Positions 7,434 to 15,048 of a stretch of DNA of 32,359 bases are shown piece by piece (position 1 is the stretch's first letter; each line of letters opens with the position of its first letter). The stretch spans positions 1 through 32,359 of the forward strand of contig JAWLBR010000028.1 in assembly GCA_041687495.1 (NCBI GenBank). Reading direction: 5' to 3'. The stretch is from JAWLBR01 sp041687495 (GTDB lineage Bacteria > Bacillota > Limnochordia > DTU087 > JAAYGB01). The position numbers and the translations under genes are program-made. A model generated the notes under the pieces. It was not told the DNA's origin, did no database searches, and saw only the letters and a list, made by a program, of their open reading frames with translations.

Positions 7434-7736
7434 TTGTTTTCGTTCTTACAGACAGGAACGTGGGCTCGTCCCACAGACAAGATGGCGGTGTACACCGAGA
7501 TTGCCCCCGGGGCGCGATGGGGAATTCGAGTTACGCTCTTGGGCAGTTCCGCCAAAGTAGAGGCAATTGAAGGCGCCAACTGCAGTTGGTACAAGCCTCC
7601 GAAGGAGATTGCCACCGAAATTCTACCACCGTCATTCTGGGAACGGCTGCGCGGGATTAGCTTTGAGGACAAGCTTAAGGCAGCAGTGGAAGACAAGAGA
7701 GCCTATGCAGCGAAAAGGAATGATCAGACGAGCTAA
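7434..7736 (+). CDS. Small protein of unknown function, TTG start
   Basis: This 100-residue protein is not recognised. It begins at TTG 7434, seven bases after AGGAGG (7421-7426), which is ideal spacing. An ATG with an equally good site is absent. It contains a short strand-rich part (AVYTEIAPGARWGIRVTLLGSSAKVEAIEG) and then a charged helical end (FWERLRGISFEDKLKAAVEDKRAYAAKRND). There is no signal peptide or membrane helix. It lies 22 bases after the YeiH-like gene on the same strand, which suggests co-transcription, but nothing in it indicates a link to transport. The terminator-like hairpin just beyond its stop is oriented for the convergent thioredoxin gene. Confidence 0.55.
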   Translation: MFSFLQTGTWARPTDKMAVYTEIAPGARWGIRVTLLGSSAKVEAIEGANCSWYKPPKEIATEILPPSFWERLRGISFEDKLKAAVEDKRAYAAKRNDQTS

Positions 7737-7742
7737 AGAAAA

Positions 7743-7767
7743 GAGGAAGGTCGTTATAACCCTCCTC
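7743..7767 (-). terminator. Terminator of the first thioredoxin gene
   Basis: Read on the minus strand, GAGGAGGG pairs with CCTTCCTC over 8 bp with one G-T wobble, around a 9-base loop, and is followed by TTTTCTTT. It lies about 30 bases after the thioredoxin stop. Confidence 0.8.
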
Positions 7768-7798
7768 CATCAACCGTGTCTTTACCGTCTAGGCCCGC

Positions 7799-8116
7799 CT
7801 AACCGATATGCTGATCCAGCTTGCCGGCGATGGCTTGCTTAGGCTGAGCGCCTACAATTTGGTCTGCTGGCTGTCCACCCTTGAAGATCATCAAAGTGGG
7901 AATGCTCATAACGCCGTACTTGCCGGCAGTGTTCGGGTTCTCGTCAACGTTGAGCTTGGCAATCTTCGCTTTGCCCTCGTAGTCTTTGGCTAACTCCTCG
8001 ACAATTGGAGCAACCATGCGGCACGGTCCGCACCATGGAGCCCAAAAGTCCACCAAGACTACACCGTCATAGTCAAGTACTTCAGCTTGAAAACTGGAAT
8101 CCGTTACTTCTAGCAC
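7799..8116 (-). CDS. trxA: Thioredoxin
   Basis: This 105-residue protein is a canonical thioredoxin. It has the active site WCGPC at residues 28-32 in VLVDFWAPWCGPCRMVAPIVEELA, the buried KLNVDENP segment, the cis-proline loop MSIPTLMIF, and the closing GAQPKQAIAGKLDQHI. It reduces disulfides of cytoplasmic proteins such as peroxiredoxins. The GTG at 8116 is the only start in a sensible place, with AGGAAGGA about ten bases upstream. A second thioredoxin is encoded at 15049-15372 and a Bcp peroxiredoxin at 19761-20234. The gene stands alone, is transcribed away from the two-component system, and has its own terminator. Confidence 0.97.
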   Translation of the reverse strand: MLEVTDSSFQAEVLDYDGVVLVDFWAPWCGPCRMVAPIVEELAKDYEGKAKIAKLNVDENPNTAGKYGVMSIPTLMIFKGGQPADQIVGAQPKQAIAGKLDQHIG

Positions 8117-8283
8117 TGCACCATCGTCCTTCCTGTCCCAAGTTTCTTCCCTATCATCAATTTCCCCAGGAGGGAAAAAGGTTAAACCCCTGGCTTGTCA
8201 ACCCCCTTGTACCTGGGGCAAAATGGTACCTAGGGTAGAGTTTCCGCAGAAGTGTGCTTCAGTCCTTCTTCAGATTCCTTTGC

Positions 8284-8289
8284 TATAAT
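8284..8289 (+). promoter_or_regulatory. Extended -10 promoter of the two-component operon
   Basis: TGCTATAAT gives a perfect extended -10 box, 43 bases before the GTG at 8332. No clear -35 is seen. Its position downstream of the longer in-frame TTG (8254) argues that the longer start is not used. Confidence 0.65.
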
Positions 8290-8331
8290 CGGCAAGATGA
8301 AACGGTGATCGGTACCCTTGGAGGTGAAACC

Positions 8332-9024
8332 GTGAGTTACTCAATACTCCTAGTCGAAGACGAACCTCAGATCCTGCGGGTGGTCAAAGCATACTTAGAA
8401 GCGGCGGAATACAACGTAACCGCTGTCACCAATGGCAAAGACGCCCTCAGCTTGGCCACAACGCAATCATTTGATTTGATCATCCTTGATCTGATGCTGC
8501 CGGAACTGTCCGGGGAGGAGATCTGCCAACGGATCCGCCATCAGTCAGACGTTCCCATTATCATGCTGACTGCCAAAGGCGGCGAAGATGAACGTATAGT
8601 GGGACTGCAGCTAGGAGCTGATGATTACGTTGTAAAGCCCTTCAGTCCCCGGGAGCTGGTGGCTAGGGTACAGGCCCTCATGCGGCGAACAGCTAAGGCA
8701 ACGGGAATTATGGCCGAGATCCTTCGCTTTGATGGGGGACGTCTCGAAATCGACTTGGCCGCCAAAGAGGTCCGGGTTGGAAGCTGCCTGATCCAACTCA
8801 CTCCCACTGAATTCAAACTCTTAGAGACTATGGCCAGAGCTCCCGGAAGAACCTTTACCCGGAGTCAGCTTGTTGACTTAGCACTGGGCTACGACTTTTC
8901 GGGGTACGATGATACGATTTACGCCCACATTAAGAACCTGCGCAAGAAGATTGAGTCAGACCCTAGTCACCCCAGATATATTCAGACGGTTTACGGGCTG
9001 GGCTATCGCTTTACTAAGGAATGA
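8332..9024 (+). CDS. OmpR/PhoB-family response regulator
   Basis: This 230-residue protein has a receiver domain (ILLVEDEPQ with acidic pocket Glu9/Asp10/Glu11, phosphoacceptor Asp53 in LIILDLMLP, Thr80, Lys102 in DDYVVKPF). A winged-helix DNA-binding domain of the OmpR type follows (LTPTEFKLLETMARAPGRTFTRSQLVD...YDDTIYAHIKNLRKKI...IQTVYGLGYRF). The GTG at 8332 is chosen because GGAGGTGA lies five bases upstream and the TATAAT box at 8284 falls inside any longer version. The histidine kinase starts 36 bases after its stop, so the two form an operon. The signal and regulon are unknown. No transporter gene accompanies the pair. Confidence 0.95.
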   Translation: MSYSILLVEDEPQILRVVKAYLEAAEYNVTAVTNGKDALSLATTQSFDLIILDLMLPELSGEEICQRIRHQSDVPIIMLTAKGGEDERIVGLQLGADDYVVKPFSPRELVARVQALMRRTAKATGIMAEILRFDGGRLEIDLAAKEVRVGSCLIQLTPTEFKLLETMARAPGRTFTRSQLVDLALGYDFSGYDDTIYAHIKNLRKKIESDPSHPRYIQTVYGLGYRFTKE

Positions 9025-9060
9025 CGGCATCACTTACTCTTTAATCAGGTGTGTGATCCA

Positions 9061-10479
9061 ATGCCATGGAGAATTAAGCAATCGCTGGGACACCATATGA
9101 TTCTAAGCTACATTTTGGTCTCACTGCTAATTATCGTGATTACTGTCGTGGCGGTTAACGGTTACCTGAACCGGCAGTTCACTCACTACTTGCGGGCAAA
9201 TGTAGAGGAGAGAAATCGGAGAATCGTCGCTCAGTTGGGAACTGCCTACGAGGCCTCCGGAGACTGGACTGAAGTAGCTCTGATGGCACTGTCACTGGCT
9301 GTCGCTAACGATGTGCGAATCGTACTAAGAGAGCCAGGGGGCGGGGAAATTTTTGACACCATGGAAGTCAGCGGTCTGCACCATCGCAGTATGATGGACA
9401 TGATGCGACGCCGAACAATCTGGTCACTTCCGACCCGTCCCCTTAACGGGGACTCTTTGAAGTCCTATCAAATCACAGCCAACGGCGCTTTGCTGGGGAC
9501 AGCCCAAGTGTCTGTACCCCGGGTTTACGACGCCCTGACGCAGATCGACACAGCGTTCCGCCGCTCCGTCTTGTCCGGAAGCTTGGCTGCTGCGCTCGTC
9601 GCCCTCGTGGTAGGCGCGGTGTTTGGGCTAGTAACCTCCCGCAGGATAATCAAGCCACTGCAACACTTGACGGCTATTACCCATAAGTATAGTCAGGGGA
9701 ATTTTTCGGAGCGGGCCGCCATTGCCCGCCAGGATGAGATCGGATCCTTGGGGCAGAGCTTCAACGAGATGGCAGACCAGCTGGAGAAGCTGGAGTCAAA
9801 CCGCCGGAAACTGACTTCAGATATTTTCCATGAAGTCAACACCCCACTGATGGCTGCCCGCAGTCTGGTGGAGGCCATGGAGGACGGGGTTCTGCCGGCC
9901 GACTCTTCCAATCTGAACACTGTCGCCCAGGAACTAGTTCGCTTGAGCCACTTGGTCAGCGATGTCCGGTCCTTATCCATCGCCGAGAGCGGCAAGCTGC
10001 ACCTGCGCAGCGGGTTAGTTGACCTAACGGACATCGTTTCAAGTCTCAAGCAGCGGTGGACCCAGGCCTTCACCGACAAATCAATCGCATTTACTACCCA
10101 GGTACCAGAATCTCCCATCATGATCCACGGTGATACGCAGGCCGTTTTTCAGATTACGTCCAACTTGCTCAGCAATGGCTTGAAGTACACTCCCGCGGGC
10201 GGAGTGGTCAATGTCACCCTCACTGCAGTAGACGATACGGCTCAGATCACCGTCTCGGATACCGGCCCAGGTATAGCCCAAGAGGAGCTCCCTCTTGTTT
10301 TTCAGCGGTTCTACCGGGGGACAAATGCGAAATCTAAGGATGTACCGGGTACGGGAGTAGGGTTGGCCATCACCCGCGAGCTAGTTGACGCCCACAACGG
10401 TACCATTTCTGTGTCCAGCACAGAAGGCAAAGGTGCAGTATTCACAGTGACCTTCCCCTTGGCCGAATCTAAGCGCTAG
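9061..10479 (+). CDS. Membrane sensor histidine kinase (BaeS-like layout)
   Basis: This 472-residue kinase has two membrane helices (MILSYILVSLLIIVITVVAV near residue 15, and LAAALVALVVGAVFGLV near 170) flanking an extracytoplasmic sensor of ~130 residues. A HAMP linker follows (SRRIIKPLQHLTAITHKYSQGNF). The HisKA H-box SDIFHEVNTPL has phosphoacceptor His257. HATPase motifs are SNLLSNGLKYTPAGG (N-box), VSDTGPGI and GTGVGLAITREL. The H-box is slightly unusual (HEVNTPL instead of HELRTPL). ATG 9061 is preferred over GTG 9049 because AGGTG lies nine bases upstream of it. The sensor part (YEASGDWTEVALMALSLAVANDVRIVLREPGG) resembles the envelope-sensing region of BaeS-type kinases, which is only suggestive. 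It pairs with the regulator just upstream. Confidence 0.93.
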   Translation: MPWRIKQSLGHHMILSYILVSLLIIVITVVAVNGYLNRQFTHYLRANVEERNRRIVAQLGTAYEASGDWTEVALMALSLAVANDVRIVLREPGGGEIFDTMEVSGLHHRSMMDMMRRRTIWSLPTRPLNGDSLKSYQITANGALLGTAQVSVPRVYDALTQIDTAFRRSVLSGSLAAALVALVVGAVFGLVTSRRIIKPLQHLTAITHKYSQGNFSERAAIARQDEIGSLGQSFNEMADQLEKLESNRRKLTSDIFHEVNTPLMAARSLVEAMEDGVLPADSSNLNTVAQELVRLSHLVSDVRSLSIAESGKLHLRSGLVDLTDIVSSLKQRWTQAFTDKSIAFTTQVPESPIMIHGDTQAVFQITSNLLSNGLKYTPAGGVVNVTLTAVDDTAQITVSDTGPGIAQEELPLVFQRFYRGTNAKSKDVPGTGVGLAITRELVDAHNGTISVSSTEGKGAVFTVTFPLAESKR

Positions 10480-10566
10480 CTGCATGCTGGTGCTTTTTTG
10501 CGGGATACTAGAGGCAGCGTTTGTTCCACCACCTAACTACACAATGTTCGGGGAGGTCATTACCCA

Positions 10567-11016
10567 ATGCCAGTGCAAACAGCACCTGCCAAACTCAGCG
10601 AATCAGAACTGCAGGATGCCATCGCTGAGTTTCTGTTTACTCATGATTCCGGGTATCTGGGGACAGTGGGCGAAGATGTGCCTCGGGTCAGTCCGGTGAG
10701 ATACTATGCCGACGAAGACTTCAACGTCTACATCCACAGCAGAGGCGGCTCTAAGTTTGACAATCTCGCCCAAAACGACAACGCTTGCCTGCTGGTGTGC
10801 ACAGAGTTCATTGATGACTTGACAAAGATTCGGGGAATACAGGTGTTTGGGCAAGCCCAAGTGGCTGAAGCTGGGGATCCCATGTTTGAAATGGCTGAGG
10901 AGTTCTGCCCATGGCAGCACACGGACGACATTCACCTGATTAGGATCAAACCCAAAGAGATTATCTACGTCGATTCCATTTCCGGGACCAAAATCAAACA
11001 GCGCTGGACATCTTAG
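10567..11016 (+). CDS. Pyridoxamine 5'-phosphate oxidase-family flavoprotein
   Basis: This 149-residue protein shows the split-barrel flavin-binding fold of the PNPOx-like family: GYLGTVGEDVPRVSPVRYYADEDFNVYIHSR, then GSKFDNLAQNDNACLLV and IRGIQVFGQAQVA. These small cytoplasmic proteins bind FMN, F420 or haem and often act as oxidoreductases of unknown substrate. It is much shorter than true PdxH and lacks its C-terminal dimerisation motif, so it is probably not a vitamin B6 enzyme. ATG 10567 has GGGGAGGTCATTACCC upstream. It lies 87 bases after the kinase, may be read from the same promoter, and has a hairpin overlapping its stop codon. Confidence 0.85.
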   Translation: MPVQTAPAKLSESELQDAIAEFLFTHDSGYLGTVGEDVPRVSPVRYYADEDFNVYIHSRGGSKFDNLAQNDNACLLVCTEFIDDLTKIRGIQVFGQAQVAEAGDPMFEMAEEFCPWQHTDDIHLIRIKPKEIIYVDSISGTKIKQRWTS

Positions 11017-11032
11017 ATGAACCAGCGCTGTT
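10997..11032 (+). terminator. Hairpin overlapping the stop codon of the PNPOx-like gene
   Basis: AACAGCGCTGG (10997-11007) pairs perfectly with CCAGCGCTGTT (11022-11032). An inner CATC/GATG stem sits between them, and the TAG at 11014 lies in the loop. Only two Ts follow the stem as its last pairs, so it is a weak intrinsic terminator. It also lies ahead of the convergent gene end at 11057. Confidence 0.55.
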
Positions 11033-11056
11033 AGCAGTCTGTGTTAAAGCCGGGGT

Positions 11057-12007
11057 CTAATCAAGCCAGGATGTGTCGACAATGTCGCTGTACGAATACT
11101 CTTCCTTGATTAGGCCCTTGCTTTGCATCCAATCCTGCACCAACTGAATATCCGTTTCACTGGGAAGCTGGGCTGGGCGATACTCCGGCAGCTTAATGTA
11201 ATCCCAAGTCGATTCTGGAAAACCCATTTCTTCATAGGCACTCTTCCACCGGGCGTCGTCCGAACCGTTGACCAGCGCCGCAGCCTTATCGTGGGCGGCA
11301 AAGACCTTCTTTAACTGCTCGCCCTTGGATTTGAGGCTATCGCTGCGAAATACCATTACACTGGGGGTAATGTGCACCTGGAGTGAGTCGCTGACCACGA
11401 CGGCACCGTCCAACTGCGCGGCGGTTGCCAGCGGATCAGGCAGACATGCGGCATCAAGTTTGCCCGCGGACAGCATCTGCATCCGCACCGGTACTTGGGG
11501 AATAGCGGCCTTGACCAGGCTGTTTGGATCTGCACCGCTTTGTGCCATGATCTGATCAGCTGCATACTCGATAATCGTGTTCTTAGACACTGCTACCTGC
11601 TTGCCAGCCATCTGCGCCGGTTCAGTCACTCCGCTGTGCGGCGACGCTAAAAGTGCATAGCGCCCCTCGGTGATCGATGTTACGCCGACATCAAAGCCGC
11701 CCTCCAAGGCAAACAGTGCCGCCAAAACGTCAGAGACAGCCCCATCAATCTGTCCAGCTTGCAGGGCAGCGTCCCGCGTATTGGCACTTTGGAATCTCAC
11801 CAACTCCACGTCGACTCCAGCTTCCGCGAAAAACCCCTCCTGCTCAGCGATTAAGTAGATGATAGAGTTAACATCAGGCATCAGTCCGATCCGAATCGGT
11901 TCCGCCTTCTTGGCGCTGGCGCTGGCACCGCCAACTACCATCGCTAAGGCTAGAAAACAAAGCGCCAATATCATTCCCTTAATTCTGTTACCCTTGCCTT
12001 TCCTCAT
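11057..12007 (-). CDS. Exported NMT1/SsuA-type ABC substrate-binding protein
   Basis: This 316-residue protein has a signal peptide (MRKGKGNRIKG, then ILALCFLALAMVVGGASASA) and no usable lipobox, so it should be a soluble periplasmic protein. The mature part follows the NMT1/THI5/SsuA periplasmic-binding fold: IRIGLMPDVNSIIYLIAEQEGFFAEAGVDVELVRF, LQAGQIDGAVSDVLAALFA, AGKQVAVSKNTIIEYAADQIM, LSAGKLDAACLPDPLATAA. Such proteins bind small organic molecules such as sulfonates, thiamine precursors or aromatic acids. No permease or ATPase is adjacent. It is the last gene of a UbiD-UbiA operon, with 55 bases between UbiA and it. The fold is also shared by futalosine-pathway enzymes MqnA and MqnD, but those are cytoplasmic. 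Start ATG 12007 follows GGCGAGGAG. Confidence 0.85.
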   Translation of the reverse strand: MRKGKGNRIKGMILALCFLALAMVVGGASASAKKAEPIRIGLMPDVNSIIYLIAEQEGFFAEAGVDVELVRFQSANTRDAALQAGQIDGAVSDVLAALFALEGGFDVGVTSITEGRYALLASPHSGVTEPAQMAGKQVAVSKNTIIEYAADQIMAQSGADPNSLVKAAIPQVPVRMQMLSAGKLDAACLPDPLATAAQLDGAVVVSDSLQVHITPSVMVFRSDSLKSKGEQLKKVFAAHDKAAALVNGSDDARWKSAYEEMGFPESTWDYIKLPEYRPAQLPSETDIQLVQDWMQSKGLIKEEYSYSDIVDTSWLD

Positions 12008-12062
12008 TCTCCTCGCCTCTTCCTTTGTTCTAGATTAAGCCACTCCACTCTAGCGGCCTGCC

Positions 12063-12941
12063 CTAACGCAGCAAGGTATCCAGCAGCGTAAAGGCAAAGA
12101 CCAACGGAGCTACTACCTCATTGATGTTGTACGATGCTAGCTTTACGTGGGTAAGGTTAGTGGGACTGACGAGCCTGTGTTCCCAGACCAAGAGTACCGC
12201 GGTAACAGTCAGGCCTAACCAGTACAACCAACCCAACCCCATCCAAATACCGGATGCAGCTAAAAACACAACCGTTCCGAAGTGGGACAAGGCAGCAATC
12301 TGCAGCCCCATCTTCGCACCGAAGCGAGAGGGCACAGAGTGAATCCCGTGAGCCCGGTCAAATTCGATATCCTGTGTTCCATAGATGATATCAAATCCTG
12401 CGATCCACAGAGCAACCGCCGCCCCCAAAAGTAGTGCAGGAAACTCAATCTTCCCCGTCACAGCCATCCACGCTCCCACCGGGGCACCGCCGATGGCCGC
12501 CCCAAGCACATAGTGGCATGTCCAGGTAAACCGCTTGGTGTACGAGTACACAATAAAGATGGCTAAGGGAATGGGCAGCAGAGCCAAGCACAACGGTTCC
12601 AGCATCGCCGCAGCCACGACAAACAGCACAAAGCAGGCAACAACAAACAGTAGGACTTCCCATTCGCGAACCAGCCCCTGGGGTAGATGCCGCAGCCTAG
12701 TTCTCGGATTGGCAAAGTCAATGTCCCTGTCTACCAGCCGATTGAGCGCGTTGGCACCGTTCCGGGCGCCAAACATCGCCGCCAAGATCCAGAATGTATC
12801 CCACCCACTGGGGAGACCCCGGGCGCCAAGCAAGGCTCCAATCCCCGCAAAGGGGAGGGCAAACAGCGTATGACGGAACATGACCAAGTCGCCAAAGAGC
12901 TTGGCTTTCCTTGCCGCAGCCTCAACTCTAATCGATGCCAT
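12063..12941 (-). CDS. UbiA-family prenyltransferase (menaquinone-type)
   Basis: This 292-residue protein has about eight membrane helices and the two aspartate-rich motifs of UbiA enzymes: NALNRLVDRDIDFANPRTR (residues ~65-85) and DIIYGTQDIEFDRAHGIHSVPSRFG (~175-200). It attaches a polyprenyl chain to an aromatic ring at the membrane, using prenyl diphosphate and Mg2+. The ATG at 12941 overlaps the end of ubiD by 14 bases, which fits translational coupling; longer starts (ATG 12959, TTG 12965) lack a better ribosome site. Together with UbiD it would prenylate and decarboxylate 4-hydroxybenzoate or, in the futalosine route, 1,4-dihydroxy-6-naphthoate. Anaerobic Bacillota commonly use the latter (MqnP role), but no other mqn gene is in view. 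Confidence 0.9.
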   Translation of the reverse strand: MASIRVEAAARKAKLFGDLVMFRHTLFALPFAGIGALLGARGLPSGWDTFWILAAMFGARNGANALNRLVDRDIDFANPRTRLRHLPQGLVREWEVLLFVVACFVLFVVAAAMLEPLCLALLPIPLAIFIVYSYTKRFTWTCHYVLGAAIGGAPVGAWMAVTGKIEFPALLLGAAVALWIAGFDIIYGTQDIEFDRAHGIHSVPSRFGAKMGLQIAALSHFGTVVFLAASGIWMGLGWLYWLGLTVTAVLLVWEHRLVSPTNLTHVKLASYNINEVVAPLVFAFTLLDTLLR

Positions 12942-14370
12942 ACTGATCCCACTTTTCATCAACAACGCTCTTAATGTCGTCGCTCATGACAATATCATCG
13001 GGCCACGGCCTTGGATGTCCCTCAGAGGCCCACTTCTTAGTCGCGTCGATACCCATTTTGTGGCCATAGTGCGGTAGTGGTGAAGCGTGATCCAAAGCGT
13101 CCAACGGACCTTCAACCACAACTACGTCCCGTTTTGCATCGATATTGTTGAAGACCTTCCACATCACTGTAGACAGGTCCTGGGCATCCACATCCTCATC
13201 GACGACAATCACCATCTTGGTGAACATCATCTGACCCATGCCCCAGATACCATGCATGACCTTCTTGGCATGGCCGGGATAGCGTTTGCGAATGGATACG
13301 ATGGCGCAGTTATGGAACACGCCCTCCAGCGGCAGATTGAGATCGACAATCTCCGGAAACTGCATCTTCAGTAGCGGCAAGAAGATCCGCTCGGTGGCTT
13401 TGGCGATATAACAGTCTTCCATCGGCGGCTTTCCCACAATGGTAGCCGGATAGATTGCATCTTTGCGTCGGGTAATACAGGTCACGTGAAAGACTGGGTA
13501 TTGGTCTGCCAGAGAGTAGTACCCGGTGTGATCACCAAAGGGACCCTCCAGTCGAGTTTCATTGAGGTCAACGTAGCCTTCCAACACAAACTCGGCATGG
13601 GCCGGTACTTCCAGGTCGTTGGTGATACACTTAACTACCTCGACGCCCTTCTTTCTTAAGAAACCGGCAAACAGGTATTCCCCCACATCACGGGGCATGG
13701 GCGAAGTGGCTGCATAGATAGTAGCGGGATCAGCTCCGATGGCCACGCTCACCGGCATCTTCCCTGGCCCTTTGCCCAGGTCAGCATAGTTCTCCCGACC
13801 ATCTTTGTGCAGATGCCAGTGCATTCCTGTAGTCTTGCCATCGTAGACCTGAAGTCTGTACATGCCCATGTTGAGCTTCCCTGTGTTGGGGTTCTCAGTG
13901 ATGACCACAGGGAGAGTTATAAAGCGCCCTCCGTCTTGGGGCCAGCACTTGAGAATGGGGAGCTTGTTCAAGTCCGGCTCATGCTCAACTACGTCTTGGC
14001 ATGGAGCCTTCTTCACCCGCTTGGGGAAAATCCCAGCCAGCTGTGCCAGCTTCGGCAGCAACTTAACCCGGTTAGCCAGCCCCACATAGCTCGATGTATC
14101 CAAGAATTCGAGGATTTCGTCGCCGATATCGTCTAGCTTGTCCACGCCCAGCGCCTGAGCCATCCGCTCATAGCTACCAAAGGTGTTGATTAGAACCGGA
14201 AACTCCGAACCAATGACATTCTCAAACAACAAAGCGGGACCACCGTTCTTAGAGACGCGATCTGTGATCTCGGTGATTTCCAGTTCTGGATCTACCGGAG
14301 TTTGGATGCGCCGCAGCTGCCCCTGTTCCTCCAAGACCTTGATAAACTCACGCAAATCTTTATATGCCAC
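12928..14370 (-). CDS. UbiD-family decarboxylase (menaquinone-type)
   Basis: This 480-residue protein has the normal length for UbiD enzymes, which decarboxylate aromatic acids with prenylated FMN. Recognisable blocks are the start AYKDLREFIKVLEEQGQLRRI, TGMHWHLHKDGRENY, SVAIGADPATIYAATSPMP, RLEGPFGDHTGYYS with the conserved Glu-Gly-Pro-Phe-Gly-Asp-His-Thr-Gly block, YPATIVGKPPMEDCYI, and DAKRDVVVVEGPLDALDHAS near the end. GTG 14370 is chosen because GGAGGAGGG lies six bases upstream and AYKDL is the usual beginning; a frame open to 14577 is not needed. It heads an operon with the UbiA prenyltransferase. No UbiX flavin prenyltransferase is in the window, so its cofactor must come from elsewhere in the genome. 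Confidence 0.93.
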   Translation of the reverse strand: MAYKDLREFIKVLEEQGQLRRIQTPVDPELEITEITDRVSKNGGPALLFENVIGSEFPVLINTFGSYERMAQALGVDKLDDIGDEILEFLDTSSYVGLANRVKLLPKLAQLAGIFPKRVKKAPCQDVVEHEPDLNKLPILKCWPQDGGRFITLPVVITENPNTGKLNMGMYRLQVYDGKTTGMHWHLHKDGRENYADLGKGPGKMPVSVAIGADPATIYAATSPMPRDVGEYLFAGFLRKKGVEVVKCITNDLEVPAHAEFVLEGYVDLNETRLEGPFGDHTGYYSLADQYPVFHVTCITRRKDAIYPATIVGKPPMEDCYIAKATERIFLPLLKMQFPEIVDLNLPLEGVFHNCAIVSIRKRYPGHAKKVMHGIWGMGQMMFTKMVIVVDEDVDAQDLSTVMWKVFNNIDAKRDVVVVEGPLDALDHASPLPHYGHKMGIDATKKWASEGHPRPWPDDIVMSDDIKSVVDEKWDQYGID

Positions 14371-14433
14371 TGTAGGCCCTCCTCCAAGCACATGCAAGCA
14401 AGAACTTAACATCCCCCGGCACCAAAAAGGTTG

Positions 14434-14538
14434 GGGTACCTGTGTTAGTTTCCACAAACTCAAACCATACCCTGCTGATGGTGACTGCACTGTTCCTGGA
14501 AGCTGCTCCCCGACAGGGGCAACCCTTGCCGCACTGTC
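14434..14538 (-). other. Structured leader of the ubiD operon
   Basis: The 240 bases upstream of ubiD form at least two stems when read on the minus strand. GACAG-GGCAA pairs with TTGCC-CTGTC around GGG (14512-14538). A longer imperfect stem at 14434-14472 is built from GGGTA/TACCC, GTT/AAC and AGTTT/AAACT. Neither resembles a riboswitch I know. No clear promoter is seen. It could be a leader or attenuator, or chance pairing. Confidence 0.3.
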
Positions 14539-14616
14539 CCCGTACACTGATACTACAAGGCTCGACGGCTGCGCCACTAACCCTTATGTCAAATGTTTCC
14601 CACTCCGAATGCGCGA

Positions 14617-14653
14617 ACAAGCCGCTGCCTGAAATGACTCCGCAGCGGCTTGT
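14617..14653 (-). terminator. Hairpin after the CsoR-family gene
   Basis: A perfect 12-bp inverted repeat, ACAAGCCGCTGC (14617-14628) and GCAGCGGCTTGT (14642-14653), has a 13-base loop and lies 17 bases past the csoR stop. No T run follows, so it may be a Rho-independent-like stabiliser rather than a complete terminator. Confidence 0.55.
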
Positions 14654-14670
14654 CGTAAAGAGACTAACTC

Positions 14671-14970
14671 CTATGATAGCTTGCCAAACAGTTTGGCAAA
14701 GCGGGATTGGATACCATCTACCGGGCGCCCGGCTTCCAAGTCTCTCGTTACGCAGTCAACTAGATGCGAGCTAAGCAATACCGTCCCGGCTTTGGCCACA
14801 GCGGCCTTCAGCGCCGCCATCTGAGTTGCGATCTCCTCGCAATCTCGCTGCTCCAGGATCATTTTTTGCAGGCCACGGGCTTGCCCTTCAATCCGCTTCA
14901 GCCGGGCAATCAGGTCGTCCTGTACCGCACTCGAGGGGACGATCGGGTCTTCCTTTGATAGGTCATTCAT
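14671..14970 (-). CDS. CsoR/RcnR/FrmR-family (DUF156) repressor
   Basis: This 99-residue all-helical protein has the family core DLIARLKRIEGQARGLQKMILEQRDCEEIATQMAALKAAVAKAGTVLLSSHLVDCV. The sensing residues fit the C-H-C pattern of copper sensors: Cys44, His69 and Cys73. CstR-type persulfide sensors lack that histidine. Family members bind G-tract inverted repeats as tetramers and are released by Cu(I), other metals, formaldehyde or sulfane sulfur. It lies 79 bases downstream of a thioredoxin gene on the same strand. A promoter about 700 bases upstream carries a matching candidate operator (15637-15652), so autoregulation of a trx-csoR unit is likely. No CopA or CopZ gene is nearby, which is unusual for a copper sensor. 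ATG 14970 is the only sensible start. Confidence 0.9.
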   Translation of the reverse strand: MNDLSKEDPIVPSSAVQDDLIARLKRIEGQARGLQKMILEQRDCEEIATQMAALKAAVAKAGTVLLSSHLVDCVTRDLEAGRPVDGIQSRFAKLFGKLS

Positions 14971-15048
14971 TGCGCAAACCCACTTTCGCTAGACATTTGC
15001 CTCGCAGCCGGGTTCAGCTTTCGCTTACCGCTCTTAGCCTTCCTGCAG

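Noticed and set aside
8196..8201. TTGACA on the minus strand ahead of the first thioredoxin gene.
   Set aside because: No -10 box lies at 16-19 bases; the region 17 bases on reads TTTTCC.
8227..8237. TACCTAGGGTA near the first thioredoxin, like half of the CsoR-type operator.
   Set aside because: Arms are only four bases, spacing differs from the 15637 site, and it lies on the far side of the -10 used by the two-component genes. Chance is likely.
8254..8331. The longer TTG start of the response regulator.
   Set aside because: A perfect extended -10 box lies inside that segment and a GTG with GGAGGTGA follows it, so the extra N-terminus is upstream sequence.
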